A DNA stretch of 64,000 nt from Marinilabiliales bacterium. GTDB lineage: Bacteria; Bacteroidota; Bacteroidia; Bacteroidales; SZUA-534. The notes beneath the pieces were generated by a model that did no database searches, was not told the origin of the DNA, and saw nothing but the letters and a program-made list of their open reading frames with translations. Positions 1 to 7,306 of this stretch are shown piece after piece. Position numbers and translations under genes: made by a program. Position 1 is the stretch's first letter. Each line of letters starts with the position of its first letter. The DNA lies in the NCBI GenBank assembly GCA_003512955.1, contig DOTG01000038.1, positions 62,001 through 126,000 on the forward strand, read 5' to 3'.

Positions 1-308
1 AATCGGAACAGCAACTGTGCCTGCTTGGCCGGCTTTAACGAATGAACGGCCAATTCACGTACTTTTCGGTTTGTTCCTTTCAGGTGTTGGCTTCCCGCTC
101 CATAATCCTGGACATCCAAAGGGGTTGAATCTTTCAGCAATAACTTTCGTTGCGCCTCTATGTCAGTAAAAATTGTGGAAGAAACAGAAGAATGAACAAC
201 CTGGGTTACCAATTGAAACACAAAAGGGGAATGGATACCAAATCCTTTTTTTCCTCTGGAATGGTATAAAAAGTTTATATAATCGCTAAGTAAACGATAC
301 GAAATCAT
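1..308 (-). CDS. Class I SAM-dependent methyltransferase, N-terminal part (cut by window edge)
   Basis: Reading the minus strand from an ATG at 308 gives an open frame to the window edge. It starts MISYRLLSDYINFLYHSRGK and continues with GFGIHSPFVFQLV and, near residue 70, DYGAGS followed by NRKVRELA. The HSPFV segment and the Asp-x-Gly-Ala-Gly-Ser SAM-binding loop are typical of a Bacteroidota-specific O-methyltransferase-like family. The catalytic remainder lies outside the window, so the substrate cannot be judged. The call is by recognition of the N-terminal pattern only. Confidence 0.75.
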   Translation of the reverse strand, partial: MISYRLLSDYINFLYHSRGKKGFGIHSPFVFQLVTQVVHSSVSSTIFTDIEAQRKLLLKDSTPLDVQDYGAGSQHLKGTNRKVRELAVHSLKPAKQAQLLFR

Positions 309-626
309 GCATTGGATTTTCGGCAATTATAGTAATAAAAACAATAGTATTGGAACGGATGGTCAAGTTTAACTTGAAGTAAGGTTGTTGATTTTCATAT
401 TTGAAAAAATGAGACTTAATTGGTATCGCTATTGTTAGCAACTAGCTTTTTTTGTTTTTCTGTCGTCAAATTTAAGCAATCTTTTCAATCGGAATATTAC
501 CGTTGTATGGTGCATTAGGTTTTGTAAACCTTTGGTTAGGACGTTGGCTCGTGGAGCTTGCAAATGAACCTGACTGCAAATGGATTAGCCTGTTGGCTTG
601 TTCGAAAATAAATTACTAAATTGTCC
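309..626. other. Intergenic region with no recognised feature
   Basis: This 318-bp stretch lies between the divergent methyltransferase start at 308 and the 3' end of the CDF transporter gene. It is A/T-rich. I see no convincing gene, RNA or strong terminator hairpin in it. The short frame beginning near 598 runs antisense to the transporter and is not credible. Confidence 0.5.
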
Positions 627-1256
627 TTACAAATCCAACAGTACCTTCCCGGATTCTTTCAATAAACCAACCGACCATTTGATGATAACAAACGAACTGA
701 TAATTGCTCCCAGGGCATCGAGCCATACAATGTTCCAAATCATTGCTGCGGTGAGTCCGATTATTGCCGTTACGCTGGTGAGGGCATCGGCTATTACATG
801 CAAGTAGGCAGCCTTGATGTTATGGTCGGAATGCTCGTGCTCGTGGTGAAGCAGAAAGGCACAGGCAATATTTACCACTAAACCGATAACAGCCACGAGA
901 ATAGCTTCTTTATATAAAATTGCTGTCGGGTTCATTATTCGGCCAGTAGCCTCGTAAAGGATTACGAAAGCGAAGATTAACAGCATCAGTCCGCTACTGT
1001 AGCCCGACAAGGATAAAATTTTGTTTGAATTGCCCTTATAACTCGAATTTGCGGAAACTTTACGGACTATAATATATGCAACCCAGCTAAGACCGATAGC
1101 CAGTACATGTGAACCCATGTGGATGCCATCGGCAAGTAGTGCCATTGAATTTGTTGTTAATCCGAATATGATTTCTATAATCATAGCAATGGCAGTGATG
1201 ATTACTACCCACATGGTTTGTTTCTCGTGGCTGTGGGAGTGACTTTGTTTTTCCAT
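627..1256 (-). CDS. Cation diffusion facilitator (CDF) metal efflux protein lacking the C-terminal domain
   Basis: Predicted inner-membrane exporter of Zn/Co/Cd-type divalent cations by proton exchange. It begins MEKQSHSHSHEKQ, a His-rich metal-binding start, followed by about six hydrophobic segments. TM2 carries the signature NSMALLADGIHMGSH, with the Asp and His that form the transport site, and TM5 carries AAYLHVIADALTSV with the second His/Asp pair. The ATG at 1256 lies two bases after the stop of the upstream methyltransferase gene, so translation is probably coupled. At about 209 residues it ends right after GKVLLDL, where family members normally continue into a cytoplasmic dimerisation domain of roughly 80-90 residues. 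I see no frameshifted remainder downstream. It is either a natural short CDF or a truncated gene. Confidence 0.85.
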   Translation of the reverse strand: MEKQSHSHSHEKQTMWVVIITAIAMIIEIIFGLTTNSMALLADGIHMGSHVLAIGLSWVAYIIVRKVSANSSYKGNSNKILSLSGYSSGLMLLIFAFVILYEATGRIMNPTAILYKEAILVAVIGLVVNIACAFLLHHEHEHSDHNIKAAYLHVIADALTSVTAIIGLTAAMIWNIVWLDALGAIISSFVIIKWSVGLLKESGKVLLDL

Positions 1257-1258
1257 CC

Positions 1259-2233
1259 CTACTTGATTAATGGTTTCTCGAAACAAAAATACGCCCCTTC
1301 GTTTATTTTTCCATCACTAACCATATTAAATCCTGTTTGTTCAATCCAATTTTTCCAGGTTTTGCGTGGAGTAATAAATAAACTCAGAAAATTAGCTACA
1401 CCAAATGCTGTATATCCCCGAACCAATATAATCAACAAAAACCGACCTCCCGGTTTCAATATTCGGAAAGATTCCTGTAAGGCTTGTTTCTTACCTGTTC
1501 GCAAATGGTCAAGCATAAACGAACTTACAATGGCGTCGAACTGGTTGTTATTAAAAGGTGTTTTCAGTATGTCGCCCGTTTCAATGATAACCCTGCTCCC
1601 GATGCCTGCCAATTTTAAATTTCGCTTTATTAAGTTTATTCCACCTTCATCAATGTAGTCTGCATCGAATTTATCGAACGCTGTAATTGTGGCGTTGGGC
1701 AGGACCTGAGCTATTGCAATTGTTGTTCTGCCGGCACCGCACCCGGCATCAAGAATTTTATCACCTCTATTTGCCAGAATGTCCACCATTGGTAATGTAA
1801 TTTGAGTGGTACGGTCAGAATTTCGGATTATCACATTACCTATAAAGAAGTTTACAGAAAGTAATAACAAACTACTGTATGCAATAAATTGAATTTTTGG
1901 CGAACCTGTCAGGGAAATATAAACATGCACTGCTAATAAAAAAGTAAGTATTGAAGCTGCCAGGAATCCATAAATCCATTTTGGTGACCAGCCAAAGTCA
2001 AACCCTTCAATAGGTTTTCGTTTCCATATTTTGTTAATCAACTTTTGAGGGATAAGAATCCATCCGGTAAATATAGCAATAAGAGCTAAAACGAGATGCC
2101 CACCAGCAATACCGATAAACAACATGGAATAGCTCTTGTTTTGAGGTAGCAAAACTATGGTTAATATTGCCAATACAATCGCAATGGACGTTACAATCCA
2201 GATGTGTTTGTGGTTTTTACTATTTGTTTTCAT
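1259..2233 (-). CDS. Membrane-anchored class I SAM-dependent methyltransferase
   Basis: The first ~135 residues contain about four hydrophobic helices (for example IWIVTSIAIVLAILTIVLLP and LVLALIAIFTGWILIP). A cytoplasmic Rossmann methyltransferase domain follows, with motif I ILDAGCGAGRTTIA, the acidic motif II TAFDKFDADY, and the FDAIVSSFMLDHL and ESFRILKPGGRFLL segments typical of methyltransferase family 11/25 proteins. The substrate is unknown. The gene is two bases upstream of the CDF transporter in the same direction, so the two are probably one operon. Membrane-bound methyltransferases next to metal transporters suggest a link to metal or metalloid handling, but that is inference. Confidence 0.8.
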   Translation of the reverse strand: MKTNSKNHKHIWIVTSIAIVLAILTIVLLPQNKSYSMLFIGIAGGHLVLALIAIFTGWILIPQKLINKIWKRKPIEGFDFGWSPKWIYGFLAASILTFLLAVHVYISLTGSPKIQFIAYSSLLLLSVNFFIGNVIIRNSDRTTQITLPMVDILANRGDKILDAGCGAGRTTIAIAQVLPNATITAFDKFDADYIDEGGINLIKRNLKLAGIGSRVIIETGDILKTPFNNNQFDAIVSSFMLDHLRTGKKQALQESFRILKPGGRFLLIILVRGYTAFGVANFLSLFITPRKTWKNWIEQTGFNMVSDGKINEGAYFCFEKPLIK

Positions 2234-2264
2234 CTAATAAAGTTTTTTTGTGAATATTTTTCCA

Positions 2265-2332
2265 GCCACAAAGACACTAAGTTTCACAAAGTATTTTCTT
2301 CGTTTTTCTTAGTGACCTGGTGCCTTAGTGGC
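2265..2332. repeat. Imperfect palindromic intergenic repeat (CACAAAGACACTAAG type)
   Basis: The left arm GCCACAAAGACACTAAG (2265-2281) pairs with the right arm ending GGTGCCTTAGTGGC (to 2332). The same family occurs at 3242, 5751, 7272, 53897 and 54373, so it is a dispersed palindromic element, not a dedicated terminator. It sits between the end of the DUF4249 gene and the methyltransferase start and could still terminate transcription. Confidence 0.75.
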
Positions 2333-2340
2333 AAGAATTC

Positions 2341-3207
2341 TTACTTTAAAACTATACTTTTTACATCGACACCCAATCCGCTCCAATAACCCAGACAACC
2401 TTTAATATTGCCAACTATTCTGGTAGGATTCATAAATGGGTTTTGGTTTTGCGAACGCTTAAAATCAATGGTTGCCCAGGCATTGTAATACGACTTTTCG
2501 GCATTAGCCCATTTTACTGTAACTGTATCTCCAATTACATAGTAACCGGACACTCCACCGTGCATATCCTGTTCTTCGTTTTTAAGACCACTGTCAACAG
2601 CTTTTTGGTATTCCTTTCCGTTAAATCCTTTGTCGCTTACAGTGGATATTTCGGGCTGAAAACCGTGCTGTCCGTTTACTTCCGAAGTATATCGGTAATA
2701 ATTTGTAACCTCAGGATCGAGTATCTTTATCCAAACCGTTTTAAAACTGTCGTTCGCTGCATCGGGGTGGTTCTCGTACCATATTTCCTGTATTTTAACC
2801 GGTTCTGGAATTGTGGCGATGGCCGAATATGTTTTCCCGCCTGCCGCAACTTTTAAAGTATAGTTTTTACCAACTTCTCCTTTTGTTTTAGATGAAGTAT
2901 AAAATGACGATTTTAACCCTGTTTTAGTATTGGTTTGGGTTATTTCCGTTAAGGTATCGGTTACATTGCCCGGCACTTCAATGGTGATTACTGCATTGTG
3001 GATGAAACTTTGCTCATAAAGGTCTTTCCCGGCCTGTGCCACATATTCAACATTATTGGTAAGGATAACTACGGGAGCCATATCGTTCACTATAAAACCT
3101 TCCACCACTACCGAAGGAGTAAAGGCGGGCATGTCTATCTCAATTTCTTTTTCGCAGGAAGTAAGAATTGAGATAGCTACAACTGCTGAAATGATTGTCT
3201 TTTTCAT
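2341..3207 (-). CDS. DUF4249 family lipoprotein, partner of the TonB receptor
   Basis: Outer-membrane-associated lipoprotein of the DUF4249 family. The chosen start, MKKTIISAVVAISILTSCEK, gives a signal peptide with the lipobox LTSC. The mature part begins with the family-typical EIEIDMPAFTPSVVVEGFI. At about 288 residues it has the usual family length. It lies directly downstream of a TonB-dependent receptor gene in the same direction, the standard arrangement of this pair in Bacteroidota. The lipoprotein presumably helps receptor function or binds the substrate at the surface, but its exact role is not established. A palindromic repeat lies between the two genes. An upstream extension of the frame runs into that repeat and is not part of the protein. 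Confidence 0.85.
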   Translation of the reverse strand: MKKTIISAVVAISILTSCEKEIEIDMPAFTPSVVVEGFIVNDMAPVVILTNNVEYVAQAGKDLYEQSFIHNAVITIEVPGNVTDTLTEITQTNTKTGLKSSFYTSSKTKGEVGKNYTLKVAAGGKTYSAIATIPEPVKIQEIWYENHPDAANDSFKTVWIKILDPEVTNYYRYTSEVNGQHGFQPEISTVSDKGFNGKEYQKAVDSGLKNEEQDMHGGVSGYYVIGDTVTVKWANAEKSYYNAWATIDFKRSQNQNPFMNPTRIVGNIKGCLGYWSGLGVDVKSIVLK

Positions 3208-3241
3208 ATTATATTGTGTTAATAATTTTACATTTTTCTCC

Positions 3242-3309
3242 GCCACGAAGGCTCAAAGGCTCACTAAGTTTTTTCTTCGTGTTCCTTGGTGACTTGGTGT
3301 CTTAGTGGC
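3242..3309. repeat. Imperfect palindromic intergenic repeat
   Basis: The arms GCCACGAAGGCTC...ACTAAG and CTTGGTGACTTGGTGTCTTAGTGGC form a hairpin of the same family as the repeat at 2265-2332. It separates the TonB receptor stop from the DUF4249 start, so it may tune relative expression within this transcription unit. Confidence 0.75.
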
Positions 3310-3317
3310 TATATTCA

Positions 3318-5639
3318 TTAAAAGTTAAATTTGTAAGATACAGAAGGCATAAAGGGCAATAGAGTAACAGATTTGGTTTTGGTTACAAAATCGTTTTCGC
3401 TGGTTGTACCTTGGTTGTCGAAATATACAAAAGTTGGGTTCATACGGTTATAAACGTTGTAGATAGCAAATACCCATTCGCTGTTGAACCTTTTGTATTT
3501 TGGAGTTGGCTTGTATGTGGCCGAAATATCGAGACGGTTATACGCTGGCAAACGAACGTTGTTGCGGGTGGTATATTGGTCAACCAACTCCCCATCCATG
3601 TAATACCGTGAAGTTGGAACGGTAAAGGGTTTTCCCGATTTGAATACGAAATCCATCCCAAATGACCAATGCTGGTTTAAAGCATACATTGCTACAACAG
3701 AAAGGTCATGGCGTATATCGGTATTGGCCGGAAACTCATTTCCATCGTTCAAATCGTCGAATATTCGGTTGGTATTGCAAAAGGTGTAACCTATCCAACC
3801 TTGCAGTTTTCCTGTATTTTTCTTTAACATCAGCTCAAATCCATGCGATGTGCCTTCGCCAAACACATAGTCGAGTTCTGAATTGTTTGTGTAGGATGGC
3901 ACAAAGTCGTCGCCAAACTCAATCAGGTTCTCCATGCTTTTGCCGTATGCTTCTGCGGTAAATAATAGCATGTCCTTAAAGAAGTTCAAGGAATAACCAA
4001 TAGAAAACTGATTCGATAACTGAGGTTTCACCAGTTTTGAACTGGGAACCCAAAAGTCGAGCGGCAAAGCCGAACCGGAGTTGGATATTAAGTGGACAAA
4101 CTGACTGTTTTGGGTATAGGCTATTTTAACAGACGATTTCTCGTTGACCATGTAACGCACACTTATTCGAGGCTCAACATTTCTATAAGTTTTAACTGTT
4201 TCAAAGTCTTCATAACTCCTTATGAACTGCACAGGTTCTTTGTTTTCGTTGTAGCTATATTCATCGTATTTGCCCATAAAATTGAACTGGTTAAAACGTG
4301 CGCCAATATTAAAACGCCAGTCGCTGCCCAAATCGAATTCATCGAGGATAAATACGCTAAACTCTGCACCACGGCGTTTTTCGATGGTATTGTCGTTATC
4401 AACTGTAAAGAGGTGGTTTATTACCTGTCCCCCTGTTTTAATGCGGTGGTTAAACGAAGTGTACCATGTTAAATCGGCTTTGAGCGATTGGTCGGAAATT
4501 TCGGAATTCTTTGTTTCAGAAAAACCGTCCTGTGTGGTGGTCATATCACGGAAAAAGCCATTGTGGATAAACGAAACGTTCATAAACAACTTATCAGAAA
4601 ATAAGTGGTTCCAGCGCAGAGTCGAGGTCAGGTTTCCCCAGGGAATATCGAATTTAAAGCGATTGTCATCTGTACCAAAAACAAATACGTCACGGCCAAA
4701 ATAATTGCTGAAAAACAAGCGGTCTTTGTCGGAGAATTTGTAATTGATTTTCGCATTCAGGTCGTAAAAATAGTAATTGTCGTTTTGCATTGAACCACCG
4801 TGCATATTCATCATGGGCTTTGCAATAAGGTCAATAGTGGAGCGGCGGGCTGAAATCAGGAACGAACATTTGTCTTTAATTACCGGGCCTTCCAGCGTAA
4901 GTTTAGAAGCAATTATTCCTATGGAACCTTTTCCGCTGAATTTTTTGCTATTTCCCTCTTTCATGGAAATATCCAGGACTGAGGATGCCCTGCCACCATA
5001 TTCGGCTGGCATTGTTCCTTTGTATAAGGTCATGGAATTAATGGCATCGTCGTTAAAAACGGATACAAAACTGAAAATGTGACCGGGATTATACACGACC
5101 GCTTCATCGAGTAACAGGAGATTTTGGTCATAATTGCCTCCCCGCACGTTAAATCCGGAACTACCTTCACTGGCAGGTTGAACACCGGGCATGAGTTGTA
5201 TTACTTTCAATACATCGCTTTCGCCAAATACCACCGGAAGGTTCGAAATGCTTTTCATGGTAAGGGTTTCAGTACCCATTCCGGTTTTTCGGACTTTCTC
5301 ACGGTCGCTATTAGCTGTAATAACTATTTCGGTGAGCTTTTGGGATTTTTCGTGCAAAGTAACATTGAGCGAAATATTACCTTTTAGGTTTAGTGTTGTA
5401 TCAAGCGGTTCATAACCTACGTACGATATTATTATCCGATAATTGCCTGTGGGCAAACTAAGCGAATAGAATCCATAATTATTGGTAACCACCCCCTTAT
5501 TTGTTCCGGTTGCCATAATAGTCACCCCTATCAGGCTTTCGCCATTGGCCGGGTCGGTAACGTACCCGCTAAGGGTATATGTTTGCCCAAACGTAGCAAA
5601 CGAGATAAAAAATACTGTTAATAAAAGTACATGCTTCAT
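3318..5639 (-). CDS. TonB-dependent outer-membrane receptor with N-terminal carboxypeptidase-like domain
   Basis: About 773 residues from MKHVLLLTVFFISFATFGQ, which is a clear signal peptide. Longer upstream frames are A/T-rich noise. The first ~90 mature residues are a CarboxypepD_reg-like beta-sandwich (YTLSGYVTDPANGESLIGV, then YRIIISYVGYEPL). A plug domain follows (ESDVLKVIQLMPGVQPASEG, then FNVRGGNYDQNLLLLDEAVV), then a 22-strand-type barrel ending in YKFNF with a terminal aromatic residue. It imports an unknown ligand using TonB energy. The genetic partner is the downstream DUF4249 lipoprotein. There is no SusD-like gene, so a polysaccharide substrate is less likely than a siderophore or other small ligand. 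Confidence 0.9.
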   Translation of the reverse strand: MKHVLLLTVFFISFATFGQTYTLSGYVTDPANGESLIGVTIMATGTNKGVVTNNYGFYSLSLPTGNYRIIISYVGYEPLDTTLNLKGNISLNVTLHEKSQKLTEIVITANSDREKVRKTGMGTETLTMKSISNLPVVFGESDVLKVIQLMPGVQPASEGSSGFNVRGGNYDQNLLLLDEAVVYNPGHIFSFVSVFNDDAINSMTLYKGTMPAEYGGRASSVLDISMKEGNSKKFSGKGSIGIIASKLTLEGPVIKDKCSFLISARRSTIDLIAKPMMNMHGGSMQNDNYYFYDLNAKINYKFSDKDRLFFSNYFGRDVFVFGTDDNRFKFDIPWGNLTSTLRWNHLFSDKLFMNVSFIHNGFFRDMTTTQDGFSETKNSEISDQSLKADLTWYTSFNHRIKTGGQVINHLFTVDNDNTIEKRRGAEFSVFILDEFDLGSDWRFNIGARFNQFNFMGKYDEYSYNENKEPVQFIRSYEDFETVKTYRNVEPRISVRYMVNEKSSVKIAYTQNSQFVHLISNSGSALPLDFWVPSSKLVKPQLSNQFSIGYSLNFFKDMLLFTAEAYGKSMENLIEFGDDFVPSYTNNSELDYVFGEGTSHGFELMLKKNTGKLQGWIGYTFCNTNRIFDDLNDGNEFPANTDIRHDLSVVAMYALNQHWSFGMDFVFKSGKPFTVPTSRYYMDGELVDQYTTRNNVRLPAYNRLDISATYKPTPKYKRFNSEWVFAIYNVYNRMNPTFVYFDNQGTTSENDFVTKTKSVTLLPFMPSVSYKFNF

Positions 5640-5750
5640 CGTTTTACATTTTTTTGATTTGACGAAGCAAACGTATTGCGAAAACAAAAGCTGGTCGTCC
5701 GAAGGTATCCATTCGGACACATAATTTATGACACCAAGTGTTATTTTTTG

Positions 5751-5830
5751 CAACAAAGACACACAAAGTAAAAGACTTAGTGCCTTAGTGACAGAAAAAA
5801 GAGTTAGCCACAAAGAAACATGAAGAAAAA
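5751..5830. repeat. Palindromic repeats, including the downstream arm flanking the GxxExxY gene
   Basis: CAACAAAGACACACAAAG pairs imperfectly with CTTAGTGCCTTAGTGAC (to about 5793), and a further arm GCCACAAAGAAACATGAAG starts at 5807. The last arm is the inverted counterpart of the sequence at 7272-7303, so the split GxxExxY gene lies between inverted copies. Confidence 0.7.
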
Positions 5831-6229
5831 CTCCATAACAAATCGCCTGATTCCATCTTTAATTCAAGGAACATTAAAATTTATCAGGAATCCCAACCGT
5901 TTTCCGGTAAGCTTCAAATGACTAAGTATTTGAGCTTCCCATACTGGGTTTACATTCTCAAGCGCCTTAAGTTCGTAAATTATACAATCTTCAACTATCA
6001 CATCCAACCTTAATCCTTCACTAAACTCAATTCCGTCATAAACAATGGGTATATCCACTTGTTAGTGGTCATTGTAGGACAGCCATTCGACTCGGGCAAT
6101 CTCGAATTATTCAGAACCCGACTTCGCATTTAGACTTCAAAACAAAAATTTAAATCGTCAATTTTCAAAGACATCAATTATTATGGTGATGAAGTAATGA
6201 ATATATTATTGAATAACAGCAATTAATTA

Positions 6230-6259
6230 TTGATTATCAATAAATAATTATTATATTTG
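6230..6259 (+). promoter_or_regulatory. Bacteroidota-type promoter inside the cassette
   Basis: TTG at 6230-6232, a 19-base spacer and TATATTTG at 6252-6259 match the -33 TTTG/-7 TAnnTTTG consensus well. It would drive the DUF2975-HTH gene pair, starting about 30 bases before the ATG at 6288. Confidence 0.6.
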
Positions 6260-6287
6260 CAGTATAATTTAAAATTCAAAAATCATT

Positions 6288-6767
6288 ATGAAAAGGATTT
6301 CAATAATATTTCTTCAAGCAGTCATCGTGCTTATCGGTATTGTGGCACTTTCCATTATGATTCGGTTTCCATTGACCGAAGGAAGAGCGCAGAACTTAGA
6401 CCTGTTCAGCATTTACTTTGACCCATTCATCTTGTATGGATATGCATCATCAATTGCTTTTTTTGTTGCGCTGTATAAAGCATTTAAATTACTCGGATAT
6501 ATCGGACAAAATAAATTGTTTTCACTAACCTCGGTAAGAACTTTAAAAAGTATAAAATATTGCGCAATCATATTAAGCATTTTAATTGTGACAGCAGGAC
6601 TATACATAAGGATATTTCATAATAAAGAAGACGACCCTGCTGGTTTTCTTGCAATGTGTATCATAATTACTTTTATATCTATCGCAGTTGCAACTGCTGT
6701 GGCAGTGCTTGAAAAAATCTTGCAAAATGCCGTAGATATGAAAACTGAAAATGACTTAACAATTTAA
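6288..6767 (+). CDS. DUF2975 family membrane protein
   Basis: A 159-residue protein with four hydrophobic segments: about residues 5-25, 45-68, 90-110 and 122-145. The motif IGQNKLFSLTSVRTLKSIKYCA matches DUF2975 proteins. These are almost always encoded directly upstream of a small YozG-type Xre HTH regulator, as here, where a broken HTH gene starts four bases after the stop. The pair is thought to form a membrane protein/regulator module of unknown signal. It is intact, has its own promoter, and sits on the inserted cassette. Confidence 0.8.
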   Translation: MKRISIIFLQAVIVLIGIVALSIMIRFPLTEGRAQNLDLFSIYFDPFILYGYASSIAFFVALYKAFKLLGYIGQNKLFSLTSVRTLKSIKYCAIILSILIVTAGLYIRIFHNKEDDPAGFLAMCIIITFISIAVATAVAVLEKILQNAVDMKTENDLTI

Positions 6768-6770
6768 GCT

Positions 6771-6996
6771 ATGTTCATTATTGTGAACTTAGACGTGATG
6801 ATGGCAAAGCGAAAATTTCTCTGAATGAACTTTCTGAAAGAGTTGATTTGACATTATCTAACCTTTCTATCTCAAAGACAGTGAAGGCAAAAGCGATTCG
6901 TTTTAGTCCCCAGACGCAATTTGTAAAGCATTAGACTGCCAACCAGATGACATTTTGGAACATGTAAATGACAAACAAAAAACAACGAACCGCTAA
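6771..6996 (+). pseudogene. YozG-like Xre family HTH regulator, frameshifted
   Basis: Starts MFIIVNLDVMMAKRK and then hits a stop. Shifting one frame gives ISLNELSERVDLTLSNLSIS and KAKAIRFS, and a second shift near 6905-6920 gives AICKALDCQPDDILEHVND. Together these spell the normal ~70-residue HTH protein that accompanies DUF2975, so at least two frameshifts have inactivated it (or, less likely, these are sequence errors). The last bases overlap the start of the attC-like site. Confidence 0.8.
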
Positions 6997-7115
6997 CAAA
7001 GGCTATACGCCATTGGGGTTTAAGCGGTTAGGTAAGTTCAGCTCTCGCAGGTAAGTTTTGTAACGGGGGACACGGACGCAGTCACGAAATCCCCAACGGC
7101 GTATAGCCTCGACCG
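6990..7115 (+). repeat. attC-like recombination site
   Basis: CCGCTAAC (6990-6997), GGCTATACGCC (7001-7011), a variable central part, then GGCGTATAGCC (7098-7108) and G at 7115. The complement of the first box, GTTAGTGG, lies at the far end of the insert (6061-6068). The 18-base inverted repeat 7001-7018/7091-7108 has one mismatch. The length of about 126 bases is within the range of attC sites. Confidence 0.6.
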
Positions 7116-7271
7116 TCTTTTGTAACTCAAACCAAGTTGAGTCAATTCATGACAAAAACAAACTTCATACACTTTTTCCAATACACCGGGACCAAGATTT
7201 ATATGAACCGAATAAGCTGCATCTACAACCATTTTGCCAATTTTTTCAACATTTTCATCTACTGATAAAAA

Positions 7272-7303
7272 TTTTTCTTTGTGTTCCTTCGAGCCTTTGT
7301 GGC
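7272..7303. repeat. Repeat arm upstream of the split GxxExxY gene
   Basis: TTTTTCTTTGTGTTCC...GCCTTTGTGGC is the inverted counterpart of GCCACAAAGAAACATGAAG at 5807. It touches the 3' end of the AraC-type gene on one side and the GxxExxY start on the other. Confidence 0.7.
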
Positions 7304-7306
7304 ATA

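Larger units (their letters stand above)
6062..7115 (+). mobile_element. Integron-gene-cassette-like insertion carrying DUF2975 and HTH genes
   Basis: Seen directly: removing this segment restores the host gene frame. The insert begins just after a G (6061) with TTAGTGG and ends with G (7115) before T, as expected for recombination between G and TT. If the ends are joined as a circle, the sequence at the junction is CCGCTAAC...GGCTATACGCC...GGCGTATAGCC...GTTAGTGG. The outer 8-mers are complementary with one mismatch, and the inner 11-mers match perfectly. This is the R''-L''-L'-R' layout of an attC site. The genes inside read toward the attC, as in cassettes. No integrase gene is nearby, so insertion at a secondary G|T site supplied in trans is inferred. 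Confidence 0.65.
5864..7232 (-). pseudogene. GxxExxY family protein gene split by a 1054-bp insertion
   Basis: The N-terminal part (7232 to 7116) encodes 39 residues with the family signature GPGVLEKVYEVCFCHEL and ends GLSYKR. The C-terminal part (6061 to 5867) continues QVDIPIVYDGIEF, LRLDVIVEDC and AQILSHLKLTGKRLGFLINF. Joining base 7116 to base 6061 gives an uninterrupted GLSYKRQVDIPIVYDG, exactly as in intact members, so this is one gene interrupted by the segment 6062-7115. A TGA at 5864-5866 cuts off a still readable tail (IKDGIRRFVM), so the gene also carries a nonsense change. GxxExxY proteins are predicted to share the PD-(D/E)XK nuclease fold; their function is unknown. The true start may lie upstream inside the flanking repeat, but no ATG is in frame there. 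Confidence 0.88.

Noticed and set aside
598..807. 69-codon plus-strand frame
   Set aside because: Antisense to the well-supported CDF transporter gene.
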